Shown: positions 23,901-34,477, counted from the stretch's first letter. The stretch is DNA of 64,000 nucleotides from Jackrogersella multiformis (GCA_902806575.1 CADCXD010000009.1:372001-436000); one strand, 5' to 3'. Made by a program: numbers and translations. Notes: generated by a model from the letters alone, not told the origin.

Positions 23901-25803
23901 CAATACAGGATTGCCGCGTCGCTAATGATATTCCCGTTCCTAGAATATTGGATTCGTAGCCGCAGAATTTGGTTCTTCCCCAGGTTCCGCCAATGAGTGT
24001 GCTACTGAGGATGCGGAAGGCTTCGGTAGTCATTCCACCGTGGCTCGCCGGGCCACTTTCGAAGGGCGACTCGGCAAGCATACAGGCTAATAGCTCATGT
24101 ATTGGTTAATTCATAATAGATTAGTACTCTAGGTTCTCCATTCTCCCCCTCGGACAACCACGTCAGTTTTGTCTTGAACAGGCCGAAGGGATTAAATGTG
24201 TTGACAAATTGTGGGTTTGCCGATTGAAATTCTCAACGATCTAAACGATGTACTTGGTCGGCTTGGATGTCGGGAGGAAGCAAAGCAAGCCGGCTCATCA
24301 TTGCCGGGTTCTAGATACTATGTAGACGGTCTAGACATGATGGAATCATCCTCCTCCGAACATGAAGCCTATTTTTATTATTGAACCCTATCTAAAGCTT
24401 AAGCTTAATCTGATAGCGGTAGTGATGGCGCGATCGTGATTATAACGTCATAGATCTTTTCTATGTTGGGTTTGGAGTTTAAGTCTTCTCAGCAAATATT
24501 CCTATGCAAGTCAGCGGTAGGCTGACATTGTTGGCTGGCGGGTTCTCCAGGTCGCTGAGCTGGGCAAGTTATGCTGCTAATAATAACCACTAAAAGTCTT
24601 GGGGTGTTTCTAGATGGGTTACTGTCCATGCTGATCGTATCGGAATAATAGAGGCTGAGAGGATCAACTATAGGCACTAATCAGGGGGATCCAGCCACTA
24701 GAACGACGGGACAGAATAATTCTGCTGTGCTAAAATTCCAATTCGCAGTATCATTGGCGTATTATTGGTATACCTACCTAACCTGGGTACCTATACGCAG
24801 CAATCGACCTAAAAAGGATATACTATGCCAGTCTGCTTACACGTGTAAAATAATCCATAATCCATAATCCATAACCCATCGTATGCGGTAAGAGGAAGAA
24901 CCAATCGGCAAGTTTGTCTAACAATTAGTTACCTACTTAGAGCAAAATTGATTAATTGAATGGACGAGACTGGTGAATCTGAAAATGGATGTAACCTGAT
25001 TTTCGGTTACATACCAGATTGAGATTATTGAGAGTGTTATTAGATGGAACTGAAGGGAAAAGAAAGGAAGTTTGGTGTAATGATGATGAAAGTAGGTAAA
25101 AGGAGCCCGGAGATCGAAGGCTGAGAGAGAGCCGAGAACACAGAGCACAGGCTACAATGGTAGGTAGGGCCGGCTACTCAGGTACCTACACTAGATACCT
25201 ACAGCTAGGTACCTCCAGGGCTCTCATTCGTCTCGGTGGCTTAGTGCCACAGGATCCACTTGCCCAGTTAAGGTCTATCAACCCCTGATACTCCCTTCCT
25301 CTTGCCCCCGAATACGTACTCCATCCTTGTCACACCCGACACCCCCTAGCGAGGAAAGCTTGGAATTGCCAAGGGTGGTACGTACATAGTCTGGTATTCC
25401 TTGGCCCCACCTGCGCACCGGTGGCTGACAGATCCAGCACATCTAAGACCTAACAGGGGAGGAGGGATGGATAGGAACCTGGAAGTTGTTGCCTCAGGCT
25501 GCTAAGTCTTACCTAGGTACCTCCTTACTAACAGGACACGTTGAACATAAAGAGAGGCTCTTGTCTCCCCAAGTGCTTTCCAACCAAACTTCAGTACCTA
25601 GTCTAAGCACCAGCACCTACCATCAACAATCGACCATAGGCCACCAATCAAGATATACAATTTATTATACCAGTGGCCACGGTGTCCTTTTTTTACTTTC
25701 ACTACACATTTACACTACTGCCTAGTCTTTTACAGCTACTCACCTGACTCAACAACCACCATCTAAGACGGATTGACTCATTGAACCCTGTTCCAACCAT
25801 ACC

Positions 25804-25821
25804 ATGCGTTGCCAAGGGTGA
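25804..25821 (+). promoter_or_regulatory. Upstream ORF in the hacA leader (MRCQG, stop)
   Basis: The only ATG found between about 25700 and the hacA start codon. It encodes five residues and stops with TGA, leaving about 270 nt to the main ATG. Fungal hacA/hac1 mRNAs are known to carry inhibitory upstream ORFs that stress-induced leader truncation removes. The same role here is inferred; the transcript start is not known. Confidence 0.5.
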
Positions 25822-26092
25822 AGCTCACTGCTGATATTTGTATCGAGGAATTAGGACGGCACCTCTTTACTTCAGCTCCATTCATTTCTCTTCCATAGCT
25901 ACAGCTACAGTAATAAACTAGAGCCAAATCTCTGAAGCAAATCCATCAAGAGTGTAATACTATCCGAGTATTACTTCACTCGCCTGCTTGCAGATTGATT
26001 AGCCTTGCAGCTAGAAGAATCAAAGTCCTCCTAACAATAATAACAACAACAACAACCCATATATTATAAACAACCACAAACAAACAATCAAA

Positions 26093-27441
26093 ATGGATAA
26101 CTGGGAAGAACAACAACAAACAGCTACCTCGACTGACTCGACCCCTCAAGTCAAGTTCGAGGCATCCCCTGCCGAGTCTCTAATGTCCGTCCCCGGCGAC
26201 ATGTATCCCTCTCTCTTCGCCACTTCTGCATTAGACTCCTTGGAGAGTGCTATGACTCCCGAGTCGTTCACCAACGAGGACAAGTTCGCCTCCCAGGGCA
26301 GCGACGAAGCCACCCCTTCTCCGGCACCTGAAGGTTCAGAGAAGAAGACGGCAAAGAAGCGGAAGTCATGGGGTCAGGTCCTACCAGAACCCAAGACTAA
26401 TCTACCTCCGAGGTATGATCATCTCCAAGCGTATTAACAATAACACCCGACTAACCAATCAAACAGAAAGCGAGCCAAGACCGAGGATGAAAAGGAGCAA
26501 CGGCGAGTCGAGCGTGTCCTCCGAAATCGTCGTGCCGCCCAGTCTTCCCGGGAACGGAAGCGACAGGAGGTGGAAGCTCTAGAACAGCGAAACCAACAAC
26601 TAGAAGAGCTTCTGCGCAACCAGCAGAAGACAAATGAGATGTTGATGGATGAATTAAACAAACTTAGACAAGGATCCGGTGCGAGTCGGAGCTCGTCTCC
26701 GTTCGATGGTTTCCAACCATCTCCCCTAACTCTGTCCCAGCCGCTATTTGGTTCATCCCAGGATGGCCCGGCGCAGGACAAGTCCGGCATGATGAATGAC
26801 TTCATCCTCATGCCGGAGCAGGACGGCACTGTCAACCCTGCCTCCCTCTCACCCGAACTAACCCCTATCCCTGATGACAACCTTGATGAATCGTTGACGG
26901 CTGAACAAGTCGAGACGGCTCCCGCTCCCGTTGATACTTCCTCCGACGCGACACAACATCCAGCAGCGATGTTGTGCGACCTGCAGTGTCCGTCAGTGGA
27001 AATTCCGCGGGAATGGGTAGCCTCGCGACAGCCGTCGCCTCCAGCGCTGTCACTCTACCTACAGCTTCAAACGATGCTGATAGCCTCTTCAGCGATGCTT
27101 TCAGCCTTTCGGCATCCTTTGACGTTGATTCGTGGGGCGCTGAAGGCCAATTTAGCCCTTCATCCGACCCCCTCGATTTTGAGTACAATAATCTGGCTGG
27201 TAACTCGACCCCCCAATTTCCGGAATTCGACTTCGACCAGTTCCTCAGCACCGACGACGTCAGCGGCGCAGCTCCAGGCGCGACCGCGGGAAGCGACTCC
27301 GTCGCCCAAGAACACCCGGACCCGGATTTCAGCCTCTTCGACTCTGAGAATCAAATCTCTTCAGAAGCTCTTAACCAGCAGCCCCATCTTGGCGCGTCCT
27401 CTAAAGGATGCGACGATGGAGTTATTGCGGTTGGTGTCTGA
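26093..27441 (+). CDS. hacA: HacA, bZIP regulator of the unfolded protein response
   Basis: Transcription factor that activates ER chaperone and folding genes once its mRNA is cut by Ire1. The conventional intron is 26413-26466. A 20-nt non-conventional intron lies at 26964-26983. The spliced CDS is 26093-26412, 26467-26963, 26984-27441; 424 aa. KKRKSWGQVLPEPKTNLPPR followed by KRAKTEDEKEQRR is the HacA signature. The basic region RVLRNRRAAQSSRERKRQ and a leucine zipper follow at about residues 115-170. After the 20-nt removal the frame switches and reads ...HPAVSVSGNSAGMGS and an acidic, Ser/Asp/Phe-rich activation domain ending GCDDGVIAVGV. Unspliced, the original frame stays open to 27793 and would give a 548-aa protein. 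The leader carries a five-codon uORF. Identification is firm. Confidence 0.95.
26954..26990 (+). promoter_or_regulatory. Ire1 splice-site twin hairpins flanking the 20-nt hacA intron
   Basis: Hairpin 1: CAACATC (26954-26960), loop CAGCAGC (26961-26967), GATGTTG (26968-26974), a perfect 7-bp stem. Hairpin 2: GAC (26978-26980), loop CTGCAGT (26981-26987), GTC (26988-26990). Both 7-nt loops match the Ire1 consensus CNG/CNGN known from HAC1 and XBP1. Cutting after 26963 and 26983 releases exactly 20 nt and moves the downstream reading into the conserved activation-domain frame. Confidence 0.93.
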
Positions 27442-28662
27442 GAAGGGACGCGATGACCGGGTCGAGGAGCTGGCATCTGGATCCCCGGGTATCAAGGGCG
27501 ACCGGAGCCGTGGACCGCAGACGTGGCCAGACGGCACCAGCTTACCGTCGCGAGAGGTATTGCTCACCCTACTGTGGGCAATCACCGTCGAAGAACGGAA
27601 ATCGGGAGTATCGGAGGAGGCGACTACAGCCTCCTCGCCGAGTTACCGACCCGGATTATCAAGCGTCCTAGGACAACAGACATCAACATCAACATCAACC
27701 TCATCACTAAATCTTGTATTATCGGTGACATCTAAGGGGGAGAGAGACATGGCGGAATTGGGTGGCGGAAACCGGATAAGGCTTTCGCCCTAAGGAGTTC
27801 CGGATCAAAAATGGGACTTTTGGGCACACATACACATAGGCGGGCGTCACAGGTGCGGCTACGTGATGGGTGCGGGTTTGGCATGAGAGGAAGCTGGGCT
27901 TGTACCATTATTATGTTATGAATTGAGAGCCTCGTACTTTCAGATGCTGTCTTGAATTTGTGTTGCTGGTGATATGTTATCGTGATAACTGGACTTTTAC
28001 ATGGTTTTAGCAGGTCAGTCTTTTAAATACCTACGTATCCACCTGCTAAGTTACTTTCATGATGAATACATTGCTCATTTAGATACCTAGGTCTTTTGAA
28101 AAGGGGTGATAATGTCCGTTTATATTCGGGTAACTTTGTTCATGTTCGTCACTGCAACTTACCCCTGTTGACAACCCAACTATTCGACTCCGACTTCGAG
28201 TGGTATGTCATATCAGTTTCGATATCAAACACGATTATTTGAAAGCAATTTTCTCTTCTAAAAATGTAGATCGTCTAGCACATGCATAAGAATTCAGATA
28301 AGGTTATAATAGGTATACCTACCCCTAAGGGGTAGGGCTGGTCTTATTCATTTCTCTATGAGACGGCTGTTCAAGCCGGTACCATCTCCGACACGGTACA
28401 ATCATCACACTGGGTATCTCTTTTCGTGTTCTCCGGTTCTAAAATGGTCATCAAGTGCGCCTCGCGAGAGGCTCGCCCGTGTCTAGCAGGGGGTCGGTCG
28501 GTCGGTCTATGTGCATGCGTCTTCTAGTGTAACAAGTTAAAAACACCCTCCGGTTCGTGGTGCGTCCCGCGCTGTTGAGAGATGATGACGAGGAGAAAAC
28601 CCCGAAATTTGTTGGTTTGTCGTCAAGGTAGGTAGGAGTGGCGGCGGCTGGGATACCTAGAT
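27442..28662. other. hacA unspliced-frame extension and 3' region
   Basis: The unspliced hacA frame remains open to the TAA at 27793. From there to 28662 no gene is seen on either strand; minus-strand frames near 28451 are shadows of the barwin-like gene. Confidence 0.45.
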
Positions 28663-29013
28663 TTAGGTGGCGTAGTCCCACTCGATCTGGGCGCGGCCGA
28701 CGGTCAGCTCGGCGAGCTGCTGGAAGACGGAGCTGGAGACGTCGATGGAGTCGTCGCTGCAGCCCATGCACTTGTCGACGACCTTGGCGGTGGCGGTCTT
28801 GCCGCCGGCGATGGTGATCTGGATGGTCTTCCCGCAGGCGCTGGGGTCCTTCAGGAACTGGGCGGGGGCGAGGGCCACGATGTGGTCGGCCTCGGTGCTG
28901 GTCTCGCCGCACGAGCCTAGGCCCGGCTGGTAGTAGGTGAGGTCACCGTTGAAGGCGATGGCGTAGCCGATGGTGCAGGAGAGGGCGGCGACGATCTTGG
29001 TGACGGACAGCAT
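28663..29013 (-). CDS. Secreted RlpA-like double-psi beta-barrel (barwin/expansin-like) protein
   Basis: Small secreted protein, single exon, 116 aa from the ATG at 29013 (MLSVTKIVAALSCTIGYAIA is a signal peptide, mature start near FNGDLTYY). Family landmarks in order: GDLTYYQPGLGSCG, DHIVALAPAQF, ACGKTIQITIAGGKTATAKVVDKCMGC, and SIDVSSSVFQQLAELTVGRAQIEWDY. Four cysteines sit in the usual places for two disulfides, and the Asp in VVDKCMGC matches the conserved Asp of the fold. Members have been named riboflavin-aldehyde-forming enzyme, expansin-like or loosenin-like; no enzymatic role can be read from the sequence. A (TA)9 run lies 30 bp upstream of the start. Confidence 0.88.
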   Translation of the reverse strand: MLSVTKIVAALSCTIGYAIAFNGDLTYYQPGLGSCGETSTEADHIVALAPAQFLKDPSACGKTIQITIAGGKTATAKVVDKCMGCSDDSIDVSSSVFQQLAELTVGRAQIEWDYAT

Positions 29014-31142
29014 TTTTGCGAAAGGGTAAGCTGGGAGAAAGTTATATATATATATATATAAGGTTTGAAAAGAAGAGATAAAAAAGTATGCTTGAAATTC
29101 CCGTAGGTTCAAAGGATGGTGAGTTGGTAAAATTCTGTTACGACGGAGTTCGTCGGTAAGGATAGTGACACCGCTGATCTTCTGAGAGAGAGCGGGCAAG
29201 GAGAGGCAGCAGGCAAAAAGAATGACCTGCTAATAATAGTATTTCCAAGGATTGGAGTATAGAGAATGGATAAGAGAATGAATGTTAGGGAGGAAAGGAA
29301 AGGAAAGGGAATGCTTGGGATGATTCGGGCCAGTTTATATAGGTACCTATCTCGACATGCTAGATTTCTCATGTCTGCTGGTGGGACGGCTACGAACTGA
29401 CACGCCACTAATACCTCATTCTTGTCAGGTAAGTAGCTAGAAGTTCGTAGAGCAGGCATATTGAATCATGATGCCGTTCTAGTTTAGTTTAGTTGAAACA
29501 CCCAACACCTCTGCCGCCGTCGACAGCCCGCAGGCCTCAAAGGCGGACAACGATTATTGCCGCGTGGGGGACATGTGCCAACCTCATTATCCCCACGACC
29601 TAACGAGTCAGAATTGTTTCGAGTGTTGCACTATTCCGCACTTCCTGTTTTAATCCAACAACCTAGCGCGACTAATTGCCGCGGACCCTCTCGCGAGTCA
29701 GCATAACTGGGGTATCTATTACAACTACATTTGACAGAAGTCAAGCTACCGGCATATATCTGGGGCTCGGAGCTTCCGTTGCAATGTGTTTGAAACGACC
29801 GGCCGGACGGAAGGATGTCGGGCATTCCGGTAGATGGCTGTTTAGGGGACCATATGGGCCGTCCGTGGTTTACATACCTCCCATATTGTGCCGACTTTCA
29901 CGACTATGACTAATAGTATAGCTATAGAAATGGGGTTGGCTTAGCGTTAGGCTGGTGTAAGAAGGCGAATATCAGGTAGACTTCGATTATAGTGTTTCAA
30001 TGTCAAGATGCTATAGGCCTTTCCGAGTCTTAACACATGGAGGCCTCCGTGTAGAAATATTGAAATTTAGGAACCATTGGGTAAACCGATACTTAATCAA
30101 TTATAAAGGAATGGAGAATACCTTTCGGCCAGTTATGTGTCGTTATCTAATGTATAATAGTTGCCACTAACATACTTGAGGGTGTTGATGTCTGGCCTTG
30201 CTTGCCACTTAGGTAGGTTTGGCTTACAAGGAGACTGAAGGCTATAGCGGGAAGATAGAGAGATAAATTGACAAACTTGTGTTGTTTTGAACAGGTAGTT
30301 AATAAGTTAGGTTACCTACCGAGGTAGGTAACAGTGAAGTTGAACGGTAGCGGTAATTATTGTTTATCCCATCCCGCGTGGGAATTATTAAGCCCCTTTT
30401 AAGGAAACCCCTTAAAAAGATTTAGGCAGATCCTAGTTATAAAAGATTAGTCAACACTATATAAAAACGGAAAGATTTAACTGGCGACTTGATTTATGTT
30501 TTGTTTTACTATTAGTAAAGTTATCGAGTAAATACATATCATAACTAACGATCGCTCGGTGTAGTGAGCCGGTCTAAGCCTATCTTTACTTTAAATTCAA
30601 GTTTAATTATGCTAGGAAGCAATCTGAGGATATTCGGAACATCAGTTCAGTGTCGAAATGAAAGTACTAGGCTAATAAGACTTCTATTTATAACTATTAG
30701 CAATACGTTGAAAATGTAACTAACTGCGTCGCCCCTTAAACTACCATCCCACTGAAGCATCAATCCTATGTAATCATGGCTCGTAGGACAGTATTCATTC
30801 ATCACCTTATATTGATGCAGACCAAGAATTGAATTATAAATATTGATTACCTCGACTTCGTAACTTGATGCTTGCGGTTGACCCCTCTGCATATTTACTG
30901 TTGCATAGCTAGAACCACTTGATTTCATTTAGAAAATACCTAGTCGGGAATTCTATTCTTGATATAGCCCACGACCCTAGACGCTACAGCTACAGCTACA
31001 GTCTGAGAATCTGAGGGCTTTCCTTCTGGTCAGATGGGAAAGAGGTCCGAAACTTTTGCATTAATATCGCACGGTTTCCAAAACCATCTAGATGAAAATT
31101 AGAAATGAGATTTAGGCAATACAAAGAATTCAGGGGGTAAGC
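29014..31142. other. Intergenic, about 2.1 kb
   Basis: Includes the (TA)9 tract at 29043-29060. Nothing coding is supported; the frames at 29109-29459 and 30647-30928 (-) are unconvincing. Confidence 0.5.
29043..29060. repeat. (TA)9 dinucleotide tract in the barwin-like gene leader
   Basis: Perfect TA repeat just upstream of the minus-strand start codon at 29013. It may act as a TATA-like or nucleosome-excluding element, but that is inference. Confidence 0.8.
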
Positions 31143-31406
31143 TTACTTCTTGCCAGTCTCAGTAAAGCAGCAGAATAGGAGCGCGATGGGCCAGCAGATG
31201 AAAGCAGCCAATACAGCGACACAGAAACCGATGGTTGGTCCTAATTATGTAGTAAGTAAGGTCAGTAATTATCCGCAAAGCAATAGCCGGGTTCGTAGGG
31301 AATCTAGCCTAATTCATAACTTACCGATTATCTTGATGCCGCAGAGGCCTACGCCTCGACCGCACTGGATGCAAACGACAGGAAAGGGAAGCCCGCAGTC
31401 GGCCAT
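31143..31406 (-). CDS. 59-aa Cys-rich membrane peptide
   Basis: Two exons, 31406-31325 and 31240-31143, with an 84-nt intron (GTAAGT donor, AATTAG acceptor); 59 aa. The exon 1 product MADCGLPFPVVCIQCGRGVG has spaced cysteines (C4, C12, C15, C22). Exon 2 is one long hydrophobic helix (GFCVAVLAAFICWPIALLF) followed by CCFTETGKK. The layout (CxxC, one transmembrane segment, CC, charged tail) suggests a palmitoylated or metal-binding membrane peptide. It loosely recalls LITAF/BRI3-like small proteins, but I do not recognise a named family. The splice join GP is forced by phase. Confidence 0.7.
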
Positions 31407-31856
31407 CTTTAAGACTTGTTGATACTAGTAGTAATAGTGTTAGATGGTGTAATTGTTTAGTAGGGCGGAGTGGAAAGTCGATGTTAATGGTTAGATGAAT
31501 TTATGATGGTGGCGTTGAGAGGCTTGACCGGAATGGGAATAGTGAATGCTTGGCATACTTGGCAGTTCTGCTCGGGTTATTACATATCAGCATATCTCAC
31601 TTTACCCGATATGTAAGAGACAGAGTTGCTCTAATCTTCTCGATAACTTGGATTCTATTATAAACATCAACTAACCCTGAATCTAACCAGAGTTTTACTA
31701 GTTTTTTCAATTCCTTTTTATTTCATTTCATAAGAGTGTGCTCTTAATAACCCCACACAAATACCACCCCGAGTTAACACCAACTATGATTTAAGTTAAG
31801 TAGGAGAATGGATTGCCATCCGATGAAAAGCCAGCCCGAATTATAAAAAGGGGTTA
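31407..31856. other. Intergenic promoter side of the small membrane-peptide gene
   Basis: No coding signal seen. It ends at the TA duplication (31855-31856) of the inverted-repeat element. Confidence 0.4.
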
Positions 31857-32152
31857 CTAGCACTGGCTACACATAAAGTTCGCCTTGTGCCCTAGCGGGC
31901 ACTGCGCTTTAATTAACGAAACGGGCAAGATTAGCTTCCTACCTCTTTTAAGGTAGCTATCCCATACAATATTCATATACCCTATTAACACATCTTTTTA
32001 GCGCTGTACTATACATGTAAAAGTACATATATGCTTATACAAATTTTTAAAGAGATTATGTACTGGTACTTAGTTAATTACTGCCCGTTTGGCTAATTAA
32101 AGCGCAGTGCCCGCTAGGGCACAAGGCGAACTTTATGTGTAGCCAGTGCTAG
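31857..32152. mobile_element. MITE with long terminal inverted repeats (Tc1/mariner-like TA duplication)
   Basis: 296 bp bounded by inverted repeats: 31857-31926 and 32083-32152 match in reverse complement. The outer 59 nt (beginning CTAGCACTGGCTACACAT) are perfect, then come three mismatches and eight more matches. TA dinucleotides flank both ends (31855-31856, 32153-32154), as for Tc1/mariner insertion. The centre is AT-rich and has no ORF. The perfect arms argue for a recent insertion. It lies between the membrane-peptide gene and the 3' end of THI5. Confidence 0.9.
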
Positions 32153-32383
32153 TAGGGTTGGATACATACCTAGGTAAATAAACGTCAATTACATTCAGTC
32201 AATAATTGCGTTAGGAAGTCCCTTTTATTCATGTTACTATGTAAATGATAGATAGCTATCATATTCGCAATATATACTTGTTAAGGAGCGTCTGGAGTCC
32301 TAATGCCGTTCCAAAAGAGTGAGTCCACGCGGGAAGCAATGATACTTAGAAACGCGATACCCCTGAGTATAGTAGCCCCCCTT

Positions 32384-33645
32384 TTAAGTCTTGATCGCGG
32401 CGCCATTGGCATTGCCAGCCCCTAGACGGTGGAAGCCGCCGTTGCTAGCAACTCCCTTCTGCAGCTCCGCCATGCGCTTCTGGTCTCCGGTGGGGTCGGC
32501 AGACTCGCCGTCGAGGTGCCACGACAGGAACTCGTTGGTGTAGTTGGGCTCGAAGCCCTGGTCCAGGACCCCGAGGCGCTTGCCGTACCGCGTGACCTTG
32601 TCCCAGTCGCGGCGCACGTTCTTGAGGTCCTTGGAGAAGTACGCGAACGAGCGCTCGAAGATCTTGCGGTTGAGCTCGCCGCCCATGGCCGGCTTGAACT
32701 CGACGTACTCGGCGAGCGCGCGCTGCGGGTCCGCGAGCACGAAGTCCGTCGCGCGCTTGACGGCGCGCATGAACGCCCGCGCCTCGCCCGGCCGCGACGA
32801 CAGGAACGACTCGTTGCCGATGTACAGGATGGTGCAGAAGCAGCAGCACCCCAGCTCCGCCAGCTCGTCGATGCGCAGCATCTGCACGTCGCTCCTGGGC
32901 CGGCCCTGCGAGGCTAGCCACTCCTCCAGCTCGACCATCTGCACGTTCTCCAGCCCGATGCCCGCGTCGACCTCCCCCTTGATGATGGCCTTGGACACGT
33001 TCATGCCGCACCGCACGGCGGTGTAGTCTGCTGGGGTCATGCCGTAGTGCGAAGTGAGCTCGTCGATTTGGATCTGTGCGGGTTAGTGGAGTGCTTCGAG
33101 GAGTGGCCGAGGGCAGACCACCTTTCCGAACTCGCCGACATAGCCAATTCGCTTCCCTTTGAGGGTCGTGAAGTCAGCGGTGATACCGCTGTCTTTGAGG
33201 TACACAACGCCTGTGAAAGGCTCATCGAGCAACGAGCCGATGGAGAGAACAGGGAAGTTGCGGGCTTTGGCCTAGTTCGGGTTCTTTTTAGCTCGAAACG
33301 ATACAAATAATCGTCGAATAGTAGGTATCTTACGGCGAGAGTGTGGATCATGGCCTTGAAGCCGAGATCGACCTTCCCGGTGCCGATGATCTCGGTGACA
33401 TCCTGTTATGTGTGAGTAGTGAACCTATAGATACGAAACTACGTTGCTAAAAGCATACACTTGGGTCATTAGGCTCAAGGAGAGCCACCTTGATACCCTC
33501 GTCTTTGAAGTAACCTTTGGCTTGAGCCAGGTAGAGTGGAGCGTGGTACGGCGTCGCGTGCCTACTGGAGTTAGTTAATGTTCCTGTCTAATAGATGCCT
33601 CCATGCTTGCCAGTTGGTCAAGAAGGTGATCTTGTCGGTCGACAT
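32384..33645 (-). CDS. nmt1: HMP-P synthase NMT1/THI5 (thiamine pyrimidine biosynthesis)
   Basis: Single-turnover enzyme that makes the thiamine pyrimidine from its own histidine and PLP; cytosolic. Five exons: 33645-33611, 33561-33459, 33402-33334, 33271-33122, 33073-32384; 348 aa. The first intron is GC-AG (GCAAGC...AGTAG), forced by the join NW/HATPYH; the others are GT-AG. K62 and H66 (GFKAMIHTLA) fall at the numbers of the PLP lysine and substrate histidine of yeast Thi5. The iron-binding CCCFC motif sits at 195-199. An NMT1/THI5-like periplasmic-binding fold covers the whole length. The C-terminal tail after GDQKRM is variable. A TPP riboswitch lies upstream in the leader, so thiamine-dependent splicing control is expected. 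Confidence 0.96.
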
Positions 33646-33661
33646 GGTGGATCAAGCAGAA

Positions 33662-33871
33662 CTGCGATAGTTAATACTCAGCTGTTCGGGTAGAATAGGG
33701 GGAGGGAAAGCAGCATGTCCTTTCGCTGGAATTATCCAGATCAAGTTTGAACGGTGTAATCTCAGCCCTGATGCCTCTCCCCTGTTAAATCTTCCCCTCA
33801 ATAGAAGTCAAAGGGAAGTCTCAACAGGATCAATAACATCGAGCACCCGCCATGCGATTGTCCAACGTTAC
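33662..33871 (-). other. Probable 5'-leader intron of NMT1 holding the riboswitch
   Basis: On the minus strand CAAG/GTAACG at 33871 is a fair donor. TATTAACTATCGCAG ending at 33662 is a good branch-plus-acceptor, 16 nt ahead of the ATG. The 210 nt between contain the whole TPP aptamer, as in Neurospora NMT1, where TPP binding changes donor choice. The exact donor is a guess; other GT sites exist. Confidence 0.5.
33713..33774 (-). promoter_or_regulatory. TPP riboswitch (THI element)
   Basis: On the minus strand the conserved CTGAGAT (33765-33759) is followed after a short P3 by GATCTGGATAAT (33742-33731) and then TCCAGCG and AAGGA. GCAT at 33774-33771 pairs with ATGC at 33716-33713 to close P1. 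These are the invariant pyrimidine- and pyrophosphate-sensing elements of the TPP aptamer. Its place directly ahead of NMT1/THI5 makes the call secure. Confidence 0.95.
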
Positions 33872-34477
33872 CTTGATACTGGTATAGCTCCATGATGGCA
33901 GGTGCTTTTAAGAGCATACCGATGGGATGACTTGTTGGCGTAGTTAGATCTTGAGTTCAGTGAACAAAAAGTCTGGGAAGAGGAAGAGAAGGAGAAGAGT
34001 TATCGTACCAGACGGAACGGGAATGCTCTTAAATAAACCGGAAAGAAGAGGGGTAGCTATGTTCGGTAGAGAACCGACGGGTGGGTCGGTTATGCAGTTT
34101 GTCATCATCTTAATTAAAACTAGTCGCCGATATGCCCCTTTTGGCTGTTTAACACATCAGTAGGTTACCTACCTAGTCTAATATGGTTGCCACCGAGAAC
34201 GGGGATCTCAGATGTAATAGTACAGGAAGAATTAGCTTGTTAAGCATCGTCCTATCCTCTAGGTTAGAGAGATGTTACAAGACACTTAGGTAAGTTATGA
34301 TACACTTAGTAGAATAAGAGTTTTTCTGTAGACAATGAATACAACATCTTACTGAAATTAGAAGGACCAATCTGATAGCAACCTATATTCTCCATGCTAA
34401 GGTGGACATGACGGCGATTACAAAGAACAATCCCGTAGATAAACATTTTCCGCTTGAAGTATCGGTTTGATGAGTAC
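33872..34477. other. Intergenic between NMT1 leader and the N-domain/ankyrin gene
   Basis: About 600 bp with no supported coding region. The plus-strand frame 33951-34163 is basic and unrecognised. Confidence 0.4.

Larger units (their letters stand above)
20499..26092. other. Gene desert of about 5.6 kb ahead of hacA
   Basis: No gene could be supported on either strand. The stretch holds an (AC)n run at 20909-20927, scattered CCTAGG motifs (20873, 23345, 23450, 25180-25215, 25511), and a long, C/T- and A-rich probable hacA promoter/leader from about 25200. Minus-strand frames at 22954-23184, 23224-23580 and 23704-24081 lack recognisable features. Confidence 0.5.

Noticed and set aside
23704..24081. 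126-residue frame on the minus strand
   Set aside because: It is rich in Trp and Cys, but no family could be recognised and no neighbouring exons fit.
32429..33026. Three long GC-rich frames overlapping the last NMT1 exon
   Set aside because: They are shadows caused by the high GC of that exon; the NMT1 frame has the active-site motifs.
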